Below are positions 56,387-64,000 of a DNA stretch of 64,000 nt, one piece after another. The position numbers were made by a program, and so were the translations under genes. The stretch is from contig CAVZDD010000003.1 in assembly GCA_963773945.1 (NCBI GenBank), forward strand, positions 310,001 through 374,000, written 5' to 3'. The stretch's first letter is position 1. Every line of letters starts with the position of its first letter. This stretch comes from JAKIWV01 sp963773945. GTDB taxonomy: Archaea > Thermoplasmatota > Thermoplasmata > Lutacidiplasmatales > UBA184. The notes below the pieces were generated by a model. That model did not search any database and had not been told where the DNA came from. It was given only the letters and a program-made list of their open reading frames with translations.

Positions 56387-58321
56387 ATGATCGATTTCGA
56401 GATCCGGGCTCGCGATGGATTCGCCCGGATCGGCCGGTTCTCGACTCCCCACGGCGTGGTCGACACGCCCGCCCTCCTCCCGGTGGTGCACCCGGATCCC
56501 GAGAATCAGACGATTGCTCCGAAGGAGATCGCGACCCGATTCGGACTGCCGGCCGTGATCACCTCATCGTACATTACGTGGCGATCGCCCCCGCTCAAGG
56601 AACGAGCGGAGCGCGAAGGCATTCACCGGTTGCTGGACTTTTCCGGCCCCATCTACACGGACTCGGGCGCCTTTCAACAGCACGCCTACGGACACGTCGA
56701 GGTCAGTCCCGAGGAGATCCTCTCCTTCCAGAGCCGGATCGGGAGTGATATCGCCGCGGTTTTGGATGTTTTCGGCGAGCCGGGCGCGTCGGCGGAGGAG
56801 GCGCGTCGCGGGGTGGAGGTCACCCTCGAACGGGCCCGTCAAGCCCGGGAAGCGCGCAGCGGCCTGCTCGCCGTGCCGGTCCAGGGGGGTCTGTATCCCG
56901 AGCTCCGCTGGACCAGCGCCGAAGGCGCGTCGGCGCTGGGAGATGTCCTGGCGGTCGGAGGCGTCGTTCCGCTCCTCGAGCAATACCGCTTCGCCGACCT
57001 GGCGCGCGTCCTCCTCGCCGCCCGTCCTGCGCTCGCGCCCGAACGCGCCGTTCACCTGTTCGGTACCGGGCATCCGATCACGTTCGCCTTCGCGGCCCTC
57101 TTTGGCGTCGATCTGTTCGACTCCGCGGCGTACCACAAGTTCGCCCGGCGGGGAAGTCTGCTGTTCCCGGAAGGCACGGTGAATCTCGAGGACGTGCGAG
57201 AACCTTTCTGTGGCTGTCGACTGTGCGAGGAACAGCCTCTCACGACCCTGGGCCGTCTTCCACCCCACGAGCGGGAGACCGCGATCGCTCGCCACAATCT
57301 ATGGATGTGTGCCACCGAGGTGCGCCGCGTGCGGCAGGCCATCCGGGCGGGCACGTTGTGGGAGCTGGTGGAGCGGCGCGCCGCGGCGCACCCCGCCTTG
57401 CTTGCTGGAGTCCGGGCCGCCGTCAAGGGCTCGAGCGTTTTTCTGCCCGTGGAACCCGAGAGCCGGCCCTCCTTTCGCCAGGTCACCGAAACGAGCCAGG
57501 AACGGCCCGCCGTGGCCCGGTTTCAGGAACGGCTGGCCCGATGGCGCACCGCGAAAGGGGCCCACCAACGGCACGCCCGCGTTCCGCTCACCCCGGAATA
57601 CCTCGGAGAAATATCGGTCATGAACTCCGAGGGTGAGCCGATGCTCTGGGAGATTCCTACCGCCATTGGCCCAGTCCCGCTTGAACTGTCCGAGGTGTAT
57701 CCGGTCGGGGTCTGGGTCGGGCCCGAGGAGTTCGACCGCCCCCCTATTGAACGCGTCCCCTTCGAACCTCCCGCAAGCCCTACGACGACCGGGGACTCGG
57801 TGCGATCGCAACGCATCGCGGAATGGACGACGCGACAGCTGACGGCGCTGTTCGATTGGCAGTATCCGGGCCACACTCTACCGATTGGAGAATCCGGAAT
57901 TCGCGGCATCCGTTCCCGCAACACCGGCCGCCTCCGGGAGTTCGCCTACCAGAACCAGCCGGCGTTTCGGATCGGAAACGACGGCCTCCCTCGTCCCACA
58001 TGGATTGGGGCGGGCCTCCTGCACCGGGCGATACCCGCACCGCGTCTGCGCGTCATTGTCCGCGACGATGCCGTTCCCTTCGTGCGGGAGGGCCGGAGTC
58101 TTTTCTCCCGATTCGCCGGCGGGGTGGACCCCGCGATCGTGCCGGGCTCGAGCGTACTGCTCGTCGACCGGACCGATGAACTCCTCGCCGTGGGACGCGC
58201 GGAACTCGCGGCGCACGAGATGGGTCGGCTATCGCGCGGCGCCGCCGTTTTCGTCACCGCGCACGCCCGAAATCCGACGCCGGAAAGCCCGGAAGGCTTG
58301 GAGCACGAAGCGCGAACATAG
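56387..58321 (+). CDS. tgtA: tRNA-guanine(15) transglycosylase, archaeosine pathway
   Basis: The product has 644 residues. It exchanges guanine 15 of tRNA for preQ0, the first step of archaeosine synthesis. FEIRARDGFARIGRFSTPHG and LLPVVHPDPENQTI open the barrel. IYTDSGAFQQHAYG carries the nucleophile or base Asp, and VPVQGGLYPELRW and FGTGHPITFAF follow. CGCRLCEEQ with a downstream His (IARHNLW) is the zinc site. The C-terminal 80 residues (RLRVIVRDDAVPFVREGRSL, DELLAVGRAELAAHEMGRL) form the PUA domain. ATG 56387 (MIDFEIRARDG) is preferred to TTG 56375. Confidence 0.95.
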   Translation: MIDFEIRARDGFARIGRFSTPHGVVDTPALLPVVHPDPENQTIAPKEIATRFGLPAVITSSYITWRSPPLKERAEREGIHRLLDFSGPIYTDSGAFQQHAYGHVEVSPEEILSFQSRIGSDIAAVLDVFGEPGASAEEARRGVEVTLERARQAREARSGLLAVPVQGGLYPELRWTSAEGASALGDVLAVGGVVPLLEQYRFADLARVLLAARPALAPERAVHLFGTGHPITFAFAALFGVDLFDSAAYHKFARRGSLLFPEGTVNLEDVREPFCGCRLCEEQPLTTLGRLPPHERETAIARHNLWMCATEVRRVRQAIRAGTLWELVERRAAAHPALLAGVRAAVKGSSVFLPVEPESRPSFRQVTETSQERPAVARFQERLARWRTAKGAHQRHARVPLTPEYLGEISVMNSEGEPMLWEIPTAIGPVPLELSEVYPVGVWVGPEEFDRPPIERVPFEPPASPTTTGDSVRSQRIAEWTTRQLTALFDWQYPGHTLPIGESGIRGIRSRNTGRLREFAYQNQPAFRIGNDGLPRPTWIGAGLLHRAIPAPRLRVIVRDDAVPFVREGRSLFSRFAGGVDPAIVPGSSVLLVDRTDELLAVGRAELAAHEMGRLSRGAAVFVTAHARNPTPESPEGLEHEART

Positions 58322-58361
58322 CAGTGATATACCCACCACCGCCTTGTCGGCTCGTTCCGTG

Positions 58362-58592
58362 ATGAAGACCTACCTCCTCGTGCAGATGGACAGCGAGGGA
58401 GCGCCGTTTTCGGAGGTGACGGACACCTTGGAGGACCTCGGATTCCGCCGGGAGGCCGGCAGCGGCTACGATTTTGTGTACGATTGGGGACGCGAGGCGA
58501 CCGTCAAGGATTCGCTCCGGTTCGCCGATCAGATCCAAGAAGCCCTCCGCGGGAAGAGCGTCTACTTCCGAATCGAGTCTGTCGAGGAGTAG
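58362..58592 (+). CDS. Small conserved hypothetical protein
   Basis: The product has 76 residues with a ferredoxin-like alternation: KTYLLVQMDSEGAPFSEVTD, LEDLGFRREAGSGYDFVYDW, ATVKDSLRFADQIQEALRGK and VYFRIESVEE. ATG 58362 is preceded by a GATATA box (58326-58331) about 31 bases upstream. It lies between tgtA and kae1 on the same strand. No family name is recognised; no active-site residues are evident. Confidence 0.65.
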   Translation: MKTYLLVQMDSEGAPFSEVTDTLEDLGFRREAGSGYDFVYDWGREATVKDSLRFADQIQEALRGKSVYFRIESVEE

Positions 58593-58649
58593 CCCGCCGA
58601 CCGTCGCCCGCGGGGGGCGTTTTAACCTCGTTCCGTCCTTGGCCGCTCG

Positions 58650-59636
58650 ATGGTGGTTTTGGGGATCGAGTCGACCGCCCACACCGCCTCCGTCGGCATC
58701 GTGGGCGAGGATGCGGAGGTCCTGGGCCTGGCCTCCGACATGTATCGGCCGGCGAGCGGAGGAATCCACCCCCGGGAGGCCGCCAATCACCACGTAGAGG
58801 TCTTTCCGGGACTCGTCGAACGCGCCCTCGCCGCGGCTCACGTATCCCCGCGGGAAATCGAGGCGGTCGCGTTCGCCCAGGGTCCGGGCCTAGGTCCCTG
58901 CCTGCGCACGGGCGCGACGGTGGCCCGGACGCTCGCGCTCCTGTGGCGCCGGCCGCTCGTCCCCGTGAACCACTGCGTCGCCCACATCGAGATCGCCCGC
59001 GTCCTGAGCGGGCTCGACGACCCGGTGCTCTTGTACGCGAGCGGCGGGAACACGCAGGTCATCGCGTATGGCTCGGGCCGGTACCGCGTGCTGGGCGAGA
59101 CCCTGGACGTCGGCATCGGAAATTTCCTCGACAAGCTCTGGATCTCGCTCGGCGGCCAGTTCCCCGGCGGCCCCGCGATCGAGAAAGCGGCGATGGAGGG
59201 CGTAGAGCTCCTCCCGCTGCCGTACTCCGTGCACGGGATGGACGTCGCCTTCTCCGGCATGCTCACCGCCAGCCAGGCCCTGCACGCCCGTGGGGCGTCT
59301 CGCGAGAACCTCGCGTACTCGGTCGAGGTCACGGCGTACTCGATGCTCACGGAGATTACGGAACGTGCCCTCGCGCACCGGAAGAAGGAGTCCGTGGTAC
59401 TCGGGGGTGGCGTCGCGTGCAACGAACGACTTCGCGGCATGGTTCGGTCGATGGTCGACTCCCGAAACAAGACCTCTTTCGCGCCGCCGAAATCGCTCTG
59501 CGTGGACAACGGCGCCATGATCGCGTGGACCGGCCTGCTCGCGTTCCGCGCGGGCGTCTCCGTCCCGATCGGAGAATCCATCGTCCAGCCGAGACAACGG
59601 ACCGACCTCGTGACCACGCCGTGGCGGAGCGGATAA
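58650..59636 (+). CDS. kae1: KEOPS complex subunit Kae1 (tRNA t6A synthesis)
   Basis: The product has 328 residues. Kae1/TsaD transfers the threonylcarbamoyl group to A37 of tRNAs. VVLGIESTAHTASVGIVGED, FAQGPGLGPCLRTGATVART, NHCVAHIEIAR (metal-binding His pair), LYASGGNTQVIAYGSGRYRV, GETLDVGIGNFLDKLW and VLGGGVACNERLRGMV are all conserved. There is no fused Bud32 kinase, unlike several archaea. ATG 58650 is unambiguous. The next gene starts 8 bases after its stop, so the two are cotranscribed. Confidence 0.95.
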   Translation: MVVLGIESTAHTASVGIVGEDAEVLGLASDMYRPASGGIHPREAANHHVEVFPGLVERALAAAHVSPREIEAVAFAQGPGLGPCLRTGATVARTLALLWRRPLVPVNHCVAHIEIARVLSGLDDPVLLYASGGNTQVIAYGSGRYRVLGETLDVGIGNFLDKLWISLGGQFPGGPAIEKAAMEGVELLPLPYSVHGMDVAFSGMLTASQALHARGASRENLAYSVEVTAYSMLTEITERALAHRKKESVVLGGGVACNERLRGMVRSMVDSRNKTSFAPPKSLCVDNGAMIAWTGLLAFRAGVSVPIGESIVQPRQRTDLVTTPWRSG

Positions 59637-59644
59637 GGGCGTCC

Positions 59645-60895
59645 ATGACCCAGGTCGACGTCCTCGTCGTCGGAGCCGGACCCGCGGGCTCTACGGTCGC
59701 TGACCGGCTCACCCGGCTCGGTCACTCAGTCCTCGTCATCGAAGAGCACAGCCGGGTCGGCTATCCGGTGCAATGTGCGGGCCTCGTTTCTCGTCGCGTT
59801 CTCGACCTAGCCAAGACTCCGGAGGTCGTTCGAAGGCCGGTCCACGGCGCGAGCGTGTTCAGCCCGAGTTTGAAGTCCATCACCTTCCGTGCACCGGAAC
59901 CTCGTGCCTTCGTCATCGACCGGGCCGGTCTCGATATCGCCCTCGCCGATCGGGCGGCCAGGGCGGGAGCGGTGTTCGAGACGGGGACCCGCTTCGACGG
60001 CGTCGCCGGGCCTCCCAATGGAACCGTCCGGGCAAAAGTCACACGGCAGGGAAGCGTGGCCGCCGAGATCGAAGCCAAACTGATCGTCGGCGCCGATGGA
60101 GTGGCGAGTGCGGTTGCGCGCGCTTTCCGGTTGCGCCGTCCGGTGGAGATCCTTCCAGCGTTCGAAGCCGAGTTCCCGGAATCCCCCGGCGACCCGGACC
60201 TCGTGGAGGTCTACCTGGGCAACACCATCGCTCCCGGGCTCTTCGGCTGGTGGATCCCGGATGGGAGCGGTGGGGCGCGGGTGGGCGTGGCCGCGAACGC
60301 CGATGGCACCTCCGCACGCACCTATTACGAACATCTCCTCACACAGATCGCTCGCCGCTACGGCCAACCCTTGCGCAACGCGTCGAGCTACCTGGTATCC
60401 GGGATTCCGATCGGAGAAGTACCGAAAATCTCTGGTTCCCGAGTCCTCCTCGTCGGGGATTCCGCGGCGCAGCCGAAACCGCTCTCGGGCGGCGGGATCT
60501 ACACAGGGATGCGCGCCGCCGAGCTCGCGGCGGAAGTGGCGCATGAGGCGCTGCTCGCCGGCGACCTCTCGGCGGTGCGACTCTCCCGATACGATGACGC
60601 GTGGCACCGGGAGTTTGGGGACGAATTCGATAAGGCGCAGTACCTCCGCCGGCTCTTCCTCAAGTTCACCGACGCCGAGCTCGAAGCGATCCTCGGGGCC
60701 CTCCAGGAGGCCGGCACCACGGAGACGATCGTGGCGTTCGGCGACATCGACTTCCCGACGCACGTCGTGCGTCGGCTGCTCCGTCAGTCTCCGTCGCTGC
60801 TACGGCTCTTGCCGAAGGCCGTCGGGGCGCTCTGGGGCGGAGACAAACGGCGCGCCCCGGATTTGGACTTCCCTTCCGACCGGGTCCACCAGTAG
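59645..60895 (+). CDS. Geranylgeranyl reductase family flavoprotein
   Basis: The product has 416 residues. VDVLVVGAGPAGSTVADRLT is the FAD Rossmann motif, followed by GYPVQCAGLVSRRVLD (the conserved Cys-Ala-Gly substrate site), LIVGADGVASAVARAF, VEVYLGNTIAPGLFGWWIPD and VLLVGDSAAQPKPLSGGGIY, typical of enzymes that saturate the isoprenoid chains of archaeal membrane lipids. ATG 59645 follows kae1 by 8 bases. Its last 110 bases overlap the end of a convergent gene. Whether it reduces digeranylgeranylglycerolipids or another polyprenyl compound cannot be told. Confidence 0.9.
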   Translation: MTQVDVLVVGAGPAGSTVADRLTRLGHSVLVIEEHSRVGYPVQCAGLVSRRVLDLAKTPEVVRRPVHGASVFSPSLKSITFRAPEPRAFVIDRAGLDIALADRAARAGAVFETGTRFDGVAGPPNGTVRAKVTRQGSVAAEIEAKLIVGADGVASAVARAFRLRRPVEILPAFEAEFPESPGDPDLVEVYLGNTIAPGLFGWWIPDGSGGARVGVAANADGTSARTYYEHLLTQIARRYGQPLRNASSYLVSGIPIGEVPKISGSRVLLVGDSAAQPKPLSGGGIYTGMRAAELAAEVAHEALLAGDLSAVRLSRYDDAWHREFGDEFDKAQYLRRLFLKFTDAELEAILGALQEAGTTETIVAFGDIDFPTHVVRRLLRQSPSLLRLLPKAVGALWGGDKRRAPDLDFPSDRVHQ

Positions 60896-61580
60896 CCGCC
60901 CAGGGCCGCCAGACCGAGGCCCACACCGAGCACAACGTAGAGCACCACGGGTGTGGCCGCCCCTCGGACCAGTATGGAGGTCTCCGGCACGATGCCGGAT
61001 ACGCCCAGTTGGCTCGCGTTGATCGTCGGAGTACCGTTGGGATACTGGGTCGCGCTGGCCCACGCACTCGCAGAGAAGAATCCTCTGGATTCGAGGAGGT
61101 ACGAAACATTCGACATCGTGAAGGTGACGGCGAACCGGACGGCGTAATCCCCCGAGGCCGCCGAGGCCGGCACCGCGACCGGGACGCTCCAGTTCCACGA
61201 CGTGTTGGGCGCGAGGAGGGGGGGCGCGATCGTGTAGCTCAGGCCCCCGCTCAGGGTCGGTGTCGCGCCGGCCGGGGGTGCCTGGGTTGCGCCGCCGTCA
61301 GTAGGGTTGAACGCATAGACCTGTAGGGAGACGTTCGCGGAGACGATCTCCTGGGCGAGAGGGTCCCCGACTCGGAAGGTCACCGACCCGGAGCCTCCAG
61401 GAATCAACGAGGGTCCGACGAGGAACCCGAGGATGGGGCTCCAGTCCCGATCCGGAAGTACGGGTACGCCGCGAAAACCGGCGCGACCAGGCCCGGGACG
61501 ACCAACAGAACGCTCGCCCCGAGGGCCACGAGCAATGTCCCGGTCCCGCGTACTCGGCGGCCGAACCGCCGTTCAGACAC
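60784..61580 (-). pseudogene. Secreted, C-terminally anchored protein with frameshift
   Basis: GTG 61580 overlaps the stop of the M56-like gene and encodes a signal peptide (GTLLVALGASVLLVVPGLVA then PVFAAYPYFRIG). The continuation (DWSPILGFLVGPSLIPGGSG, SVTFRVGDPLAQEIVSANVS, SWNWSVPVAVPASAASGDYA) lies in another frame; one base too many at the GGG near 61448 explains the break. The C-terminus has a membrane helix (VVLYVVLGVGLGLAALGGYW) and a basic tail. The joined protein of about 260 residues has an NEW3-like beta domain. It is the third gene of the BlaI/M56 unit and may be its target or sensor partner. Confidence 0.7.
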
Positions 61581-62475
61581 CTGGCTCCCCCTCGAAGGCC
61601 CCGGACTCCGCCAGCGCGACGAGACGGCGGATCCGTCGGTAGGCCTCTTGGTGTCCGTGCCGGCCCGCGAGCCGGAGGAAGCCCGGGAACGGTCGCGGCG
61701 TCGACGGTTCGGGTAGTGTCAGGGCCTTGTAGAGGGCGCGCGCGAGCGCCATCGGACGGTGGGTCATCCGCGCCGCGTCGAGGTCCGCGCGGAACTCTTC
61801 CCGAGTCGTCAAGCTCCGGGCCAGGTAGGTCAGTAGCGGGTCCCAGGCCATCATCTGGGCAAACGTCCGCAGGAACGTGAGGTACCGGGAATCGAGTCCG
61901 CGGATATGGCCGAGCTCGTGCGCGATCACCGCGTCGAGTTCGTCCGGGGCGAGCACGGCGCGCAAGCCCCGGGAGAGGAGAATCACGTCCCGTCGATAGG
62001 GCAGGCGTCGTTCGCGCAGTCCGGGTTCGACCAGCGTGAACGAAAACGCCTCCGCGGCGGCCGATTCGAACTCGAGCAACGTGGTGGGCGCATCGGGGAG
62101 CGGAAGGTCGGCCGGCCACGGCACACTGGACGTGGGCAGGATCTTCAAGAGACCATGGCCGACCAGCTGGTTCAGGAAGAAGGCGACCGTGAAGACGCCG
62201 AGCGCTCCTAGGGCGCCGGTGACCCAAACTAGCGTCCAGCGGCTCTGGAAGAGCAGGAGAGGGGAGTGAACCAGCGCGAGTACGGCCTCGACCCCGCCGT
62301 TGAACAGCACCCAGACGAGAACGGTGGTCGCGAGCACGGCCCACAGAGCCAGGAACGTCGCCGCGAGCCGGAGCACAAGCCGGGGGGTCGATTTTCGAAA
62401 GGCCACGAGCAGCCCCACCCCCGTCGCGATCCATACCCCGACGGGCAGGTACAGGAGCGCCGATGCCGCGCTCAC
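61573..62475 (-). CDS. M56/M48-type membrane metallopeptidase (BlaR1-like)
   Basis: The product has 300 residues. Three or four membrane segments (about 5-24, 36-60, 84-107) surround a cytosolic gluzincin domain with LDAVIAHELGHIRGLDSRYL (HExxH) and a downstream acidic ligand in REEFRADLDAARM. Its position just behind a BlaI-type repressor gene (13 bases) is that of BlaR1/MecR1, in which the peptidase is activated by a signal and inactivates the repressor. No penicillin-binding sensor domain is present, so the signal must differ. The ATG is at 62475. Confidence 0.8.
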   Translation of the reverse strand: MSAASALLYLPVGVWIATGVGLLVAFRKSTPRLVLRLAATFLALWAVLATTVLVWVLFNGGVEAVLALVHSPLLLFQSRWTLVWVTGALGALGVFTVAFFLNQLVGHGLLKILPTSSVPWPADLPLPDAPTTLLEFESAAAEAFSFTLVEPGLRERRLPYRRDVILLSRGLRAVLAPDELDAVIAHELGHIRGLDSRYLTFLRTFAQMMAWDPLLTYLARSLTTREEFRADLDAARMTHRPMALARALYKALTLPEPSTPRPFPGFLRLAGRHGHQEAYRRIRRLVALAESGAFEGEPGV

Positions 62476-62488
62476 GGCGCCCCTCCCC

Positions 62489-62875
62489 CTAGTCGAGGCC
62501 GAGGCGCCGACGGAGTTCGCGCTCCTCGGCGGGATGCAGCTTCGAGAGTTCCTCGTTGAGGTGCACGACCCCGGAGGGCCCGAACATCCGGACGACGCCC
62601 TTCACGAGATCGCTGAGATACCGATGCTCGAGATTGGGCGCGTATCGGTACACGTACCGCTCCCCGCCGCGGCACGTCTCGCGCCGCCGCCGGACAAGTC
62701 CTTTGGCAAAGAGGCGTCCCAGGATGGTCGCGACCGTGGTGTACGCCACGTGCGTGCCCCGCTTCGCGAGGTCGGCCCGTATCCGGGCCGCGGGAGCCTC
62801 TTCCAGGTCCCGTAGCGAGACCAGGACCTTCGACTCGAGTGCGCCGAGCAAGGGACTCTCCGAGTGAATCTGCAC
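62489..62875 (-). CDS. BlaI/MecI-family transcriptional repressor
   Basis: The product has 128 residues. LGALESKVLVSLRDLEEAPA, ARIRADLAKRGTHVAYTTVA, TILGRLFAKGLVRRRRETCR and YVYRYAPNLEHRYL fit the winged-helix BlaI fold (recognition helix YTTVATIL), and the C-terminal helices would dimerise. It likely represses its own operon with the peptidase and secreted protein through the dyad at 62891-62917. The ATG is at 62875. The repressor-peptidase pair is well known in bacteria. Confidence 0.85.
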   Translation of the reverse strand: MQIHSESPLLGALESKVLVSLRDLEEAPAARIRADLAKRGTHVAYTTVATILGRLFAKGLVRRRRETCRGGERYVYRYAPNLEHRYLSDLVKGVVRMFGPSGVVHLNEELSKLHPAEERELRRRLGLD

Positions 62876-62890
62876 GGGGGGGCACCTTAA

Positions 62891-62917
62891 CCATTACCCG
62901 TTCGAATGGTACGAACG
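62891..62917. promoter_or_regulatory. Candidate BlaI operator
   Basis: Overlapping inverted repeats: CCATT (62891-62895) with AATGG (62905-62909), and CGTTCG (62899-62904) with CGAACG (62912-62917), 14-40 bases upstream of the repressor start. Direct GGTACGAACGGTACGG half sites continue to the right. Confidence 0.5.
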
Positions 62918-63008
62918 GTACGGTCAGCTCCATTCCGGATGCGGGGTAGAACCTACCCACAGATAAGCACCCTTAGGCGTTAAGGTGGGAATCGCCTCTG
63001 GGCGACGT

Positions 63009-64000
63009 GTGGCCGCTCCCCCGGGCTCCAATCCTCGCTCGATTCTCGACCTGATCGGGCACACGCCCCTGATCCCGCTGAACCGTGTCGCGAAAGGCTA
63101 CCCTTACCGGATCCTGGCCAAACTCGAGTATCTCAACCCCGGAGGGTCGGTCAAGGACCGGATCGGTCCCAGCATGGTCGATGCCGCCGAAGCGAAGGGA
63201 CTTCTCAAGCCCGGCGGAACGATCATCGAGGCGACCAGCGGGAACACGGGCGTCGGCCTTGCGTTGGTCGCTGCGGTACGAGGATACCACGCCGTATTCG
63301 TCATCCCGGACAAGATGAGCTCGGAGAAGATCCGCCTCCTCCGCGCCTTCGGCGCCCGGGTGGTAATCACGCCCAGCCAGCTGCCCCCGGACCACCCCAT
63401 GAGCCACTACTCGGTCGCCAAACGGCTCTCGAAGGAGATCCCGAATTCGTACTACCCGAACCAGTACCAGAATCCCGAGAATCCGGACGCCCACTACCGA
63501 ACGACCGCGCCGGAGATCGATACGGGGGCGGGAGAGTCGCTCTCGGCCGTCGTGGCGACGATCGGCACGGGCGGCACGATCAGCGGGATCGGGCGGTACT
63601 TCAAGGAACACCGGCCGTCGGTGAAGGTCATCGCGGTCGACCCGAAGGGGTCGATTCTCCAGCACTACTTCGAGACCCATGAGATGATCCGGGCCACGCC
63701 GTACAAGGTCGAAGGCATCGGGGAGGACATGATCCCCAGGACGGTAGACTTCCGCCAGATGGACGAGTTCGTCCAGGTCGACGATAAAGAATCCTTCCTC
63801 ATGGCCCGGCGATTGGCCCGGGAGGAGGGGTTGTTCGTCGGCGGCTCGTCGGGCTCCGCCGTGGCCGGCGCGCTCAAGTGGCTCGCCCGCCGGCCCATCC
63901 CCGAGGGCACGACGGTGGTCGTCCTCCTCCCGGACTCGGGCGACCGGTACCTGTCCAAGTTCTATTCCGACGAGTGGATGCGGGAGAATCGGTTCCTCGA
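63009..64000 (+). CDS. Cysteine synthase/cystathionine beta-synthase family, cut by window edge
   Basis: An open frame from GTG 63009 runs to the right edge (330 codons). It is a PLP-dependent beta-replacement enzyme: SILDLIGHTPLIPLNRVAKG, LNPGGSVKDRIGPSMVDAAE (PLP Lys in SVKDR), IIEATSGNTGVGLALVA (phosphate/substrate loop), GTGGTISGIGRYFKE and VGGSSGSAVAGAL. The insert YPNQYQNPENPDAHYRTTAP and VEGIGEDMIPRTVD lean toward the cystathionine beta-synthase side. It makes cysteine from O-acetyl- or O-phosphoserine, or cystathionine from homocysteine; which one is not decidable. An AGATAAG box (62952-62958) may be its promoter. Confidence 0.9.
   Translation, partial: MAAPPGSNPRSILDLIGHTPLIPLNRVAKGYPYRILAKLEYLNPGGSVKDRIGPSMVDAAEAKGLLKPGGTIIEATSGNTGVGLALVAAVRGYHAVFVIPDKMSSEKIRLLRAFGARVVITPSQLPPDHPMSHYSVAKRLSKEIPNSYYPNQYQNPENPDAHYRTTAPEIDTGAGESLSAVVATIGTGGTISGIGRYFKEHRPSVKVIAVDPKGSILQHYFETHEMIRATPYKVEGIGEDMIPRTVDFRQMDEFVQVDDKESFLMARRLAREEGLFVGGSSGSAVAGALKWLARRPIPEGTTVVVLLPDSGDRYLSKFYSDEWMRENRFL

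Noticed and set aside
58484..60895. A very long open frame covering kae1 and joined to the reductase frame
   Set aside because: Only the part from 59645 on is a real gene (geranylgeranyl reductase). The upstream part is an out-of-frame reading of kae1.
61298..62434. A 378-residue minus-strand frame over the M56-like gene
   Set aside because: It reads the peptidase gene out of frame. The HELGH-containing frame is the coding one.

Overview
The window looks like a high-GC archaeal chromosome, most likely a Thermoplasmatota-type lineage. This is inferred from gene content: a membrane-anchored LonB-type protease, archaeosine tRNA-guanine transglycosylase with a PUA domain, Kae1, an archaeal NadM, a geranylgeranyl-reductase-type flavoprotein, a DUF929 protein, family 5 uracil-DNA glycosylase, and many genes with a TATA-like box about 25 bases before the start codon (leaderless style). 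GTG and TTG starts are common. No rRNA is present and one tRNA (Thr, CGT) is found. The exact order cannot be fixed from the sequence alone.

Region 1-28 kb is accessory in character. It holds poorly conserved secreted or membrane-anchored proteins, single metabolic or repair genes (Maf, AlkZ-like, GNATs, methyltransferases, a TIM-barrel glycosidase-like protein) and a defence/toxin cluster at 9.2-14.5 kb: an Apea-like HEPN protein, a HicB-like protein next to a membrane-tethered PIN nuclease, a CxCxC protein, a TIR-like protein, one complete RelE-type toxin-antitoxin pair and one broken one. The spaces between genes carry about 18 copies of one hairpin-forming repeat family that stops at 27.6 kb. 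At 14.9-18.1 kb four minus-strand genes, three small secreted proteins and a borosin-type (OphMA-like) peptide N-methyltransferase homologue, share an almost identical upstream element.

Region 28-46 kb has an MMPL exporter, small coupled gene pairs, RNase HI, cyclophilin and a BNR-type secreted protein. It also holds a candidate peptide-modification locus (37.6-40.5 kb): a very small basic ORF and a hexapeptide ORF ending in Asn, then a MccB-like E1 enzyme with an N-terminal RRE-like domain, then an MFS exporter. A STAND-like ATPase with TPRs and a four-gene ABC exporter operon follow; the last permease is broken by two compensating frameshifts.

Region 46-64 kb is mostly housekeeping (VOC, ATL, NadM, LonB, FolD, radical SAM, UDG, TgtA, Kae1, GGR, a BlaI/M56 regulator pair, cysteine synthase). 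It is interrupted at 48.3-50.2 kb by what looks like debris of elements integrated at the 3' end of the tRNA-Thr gene, carrying a third toxin-antitoxin pair. Several genes show single-base frameshifts or stops at homopolymer-like tracts, so sequencing error must be kept in mind.
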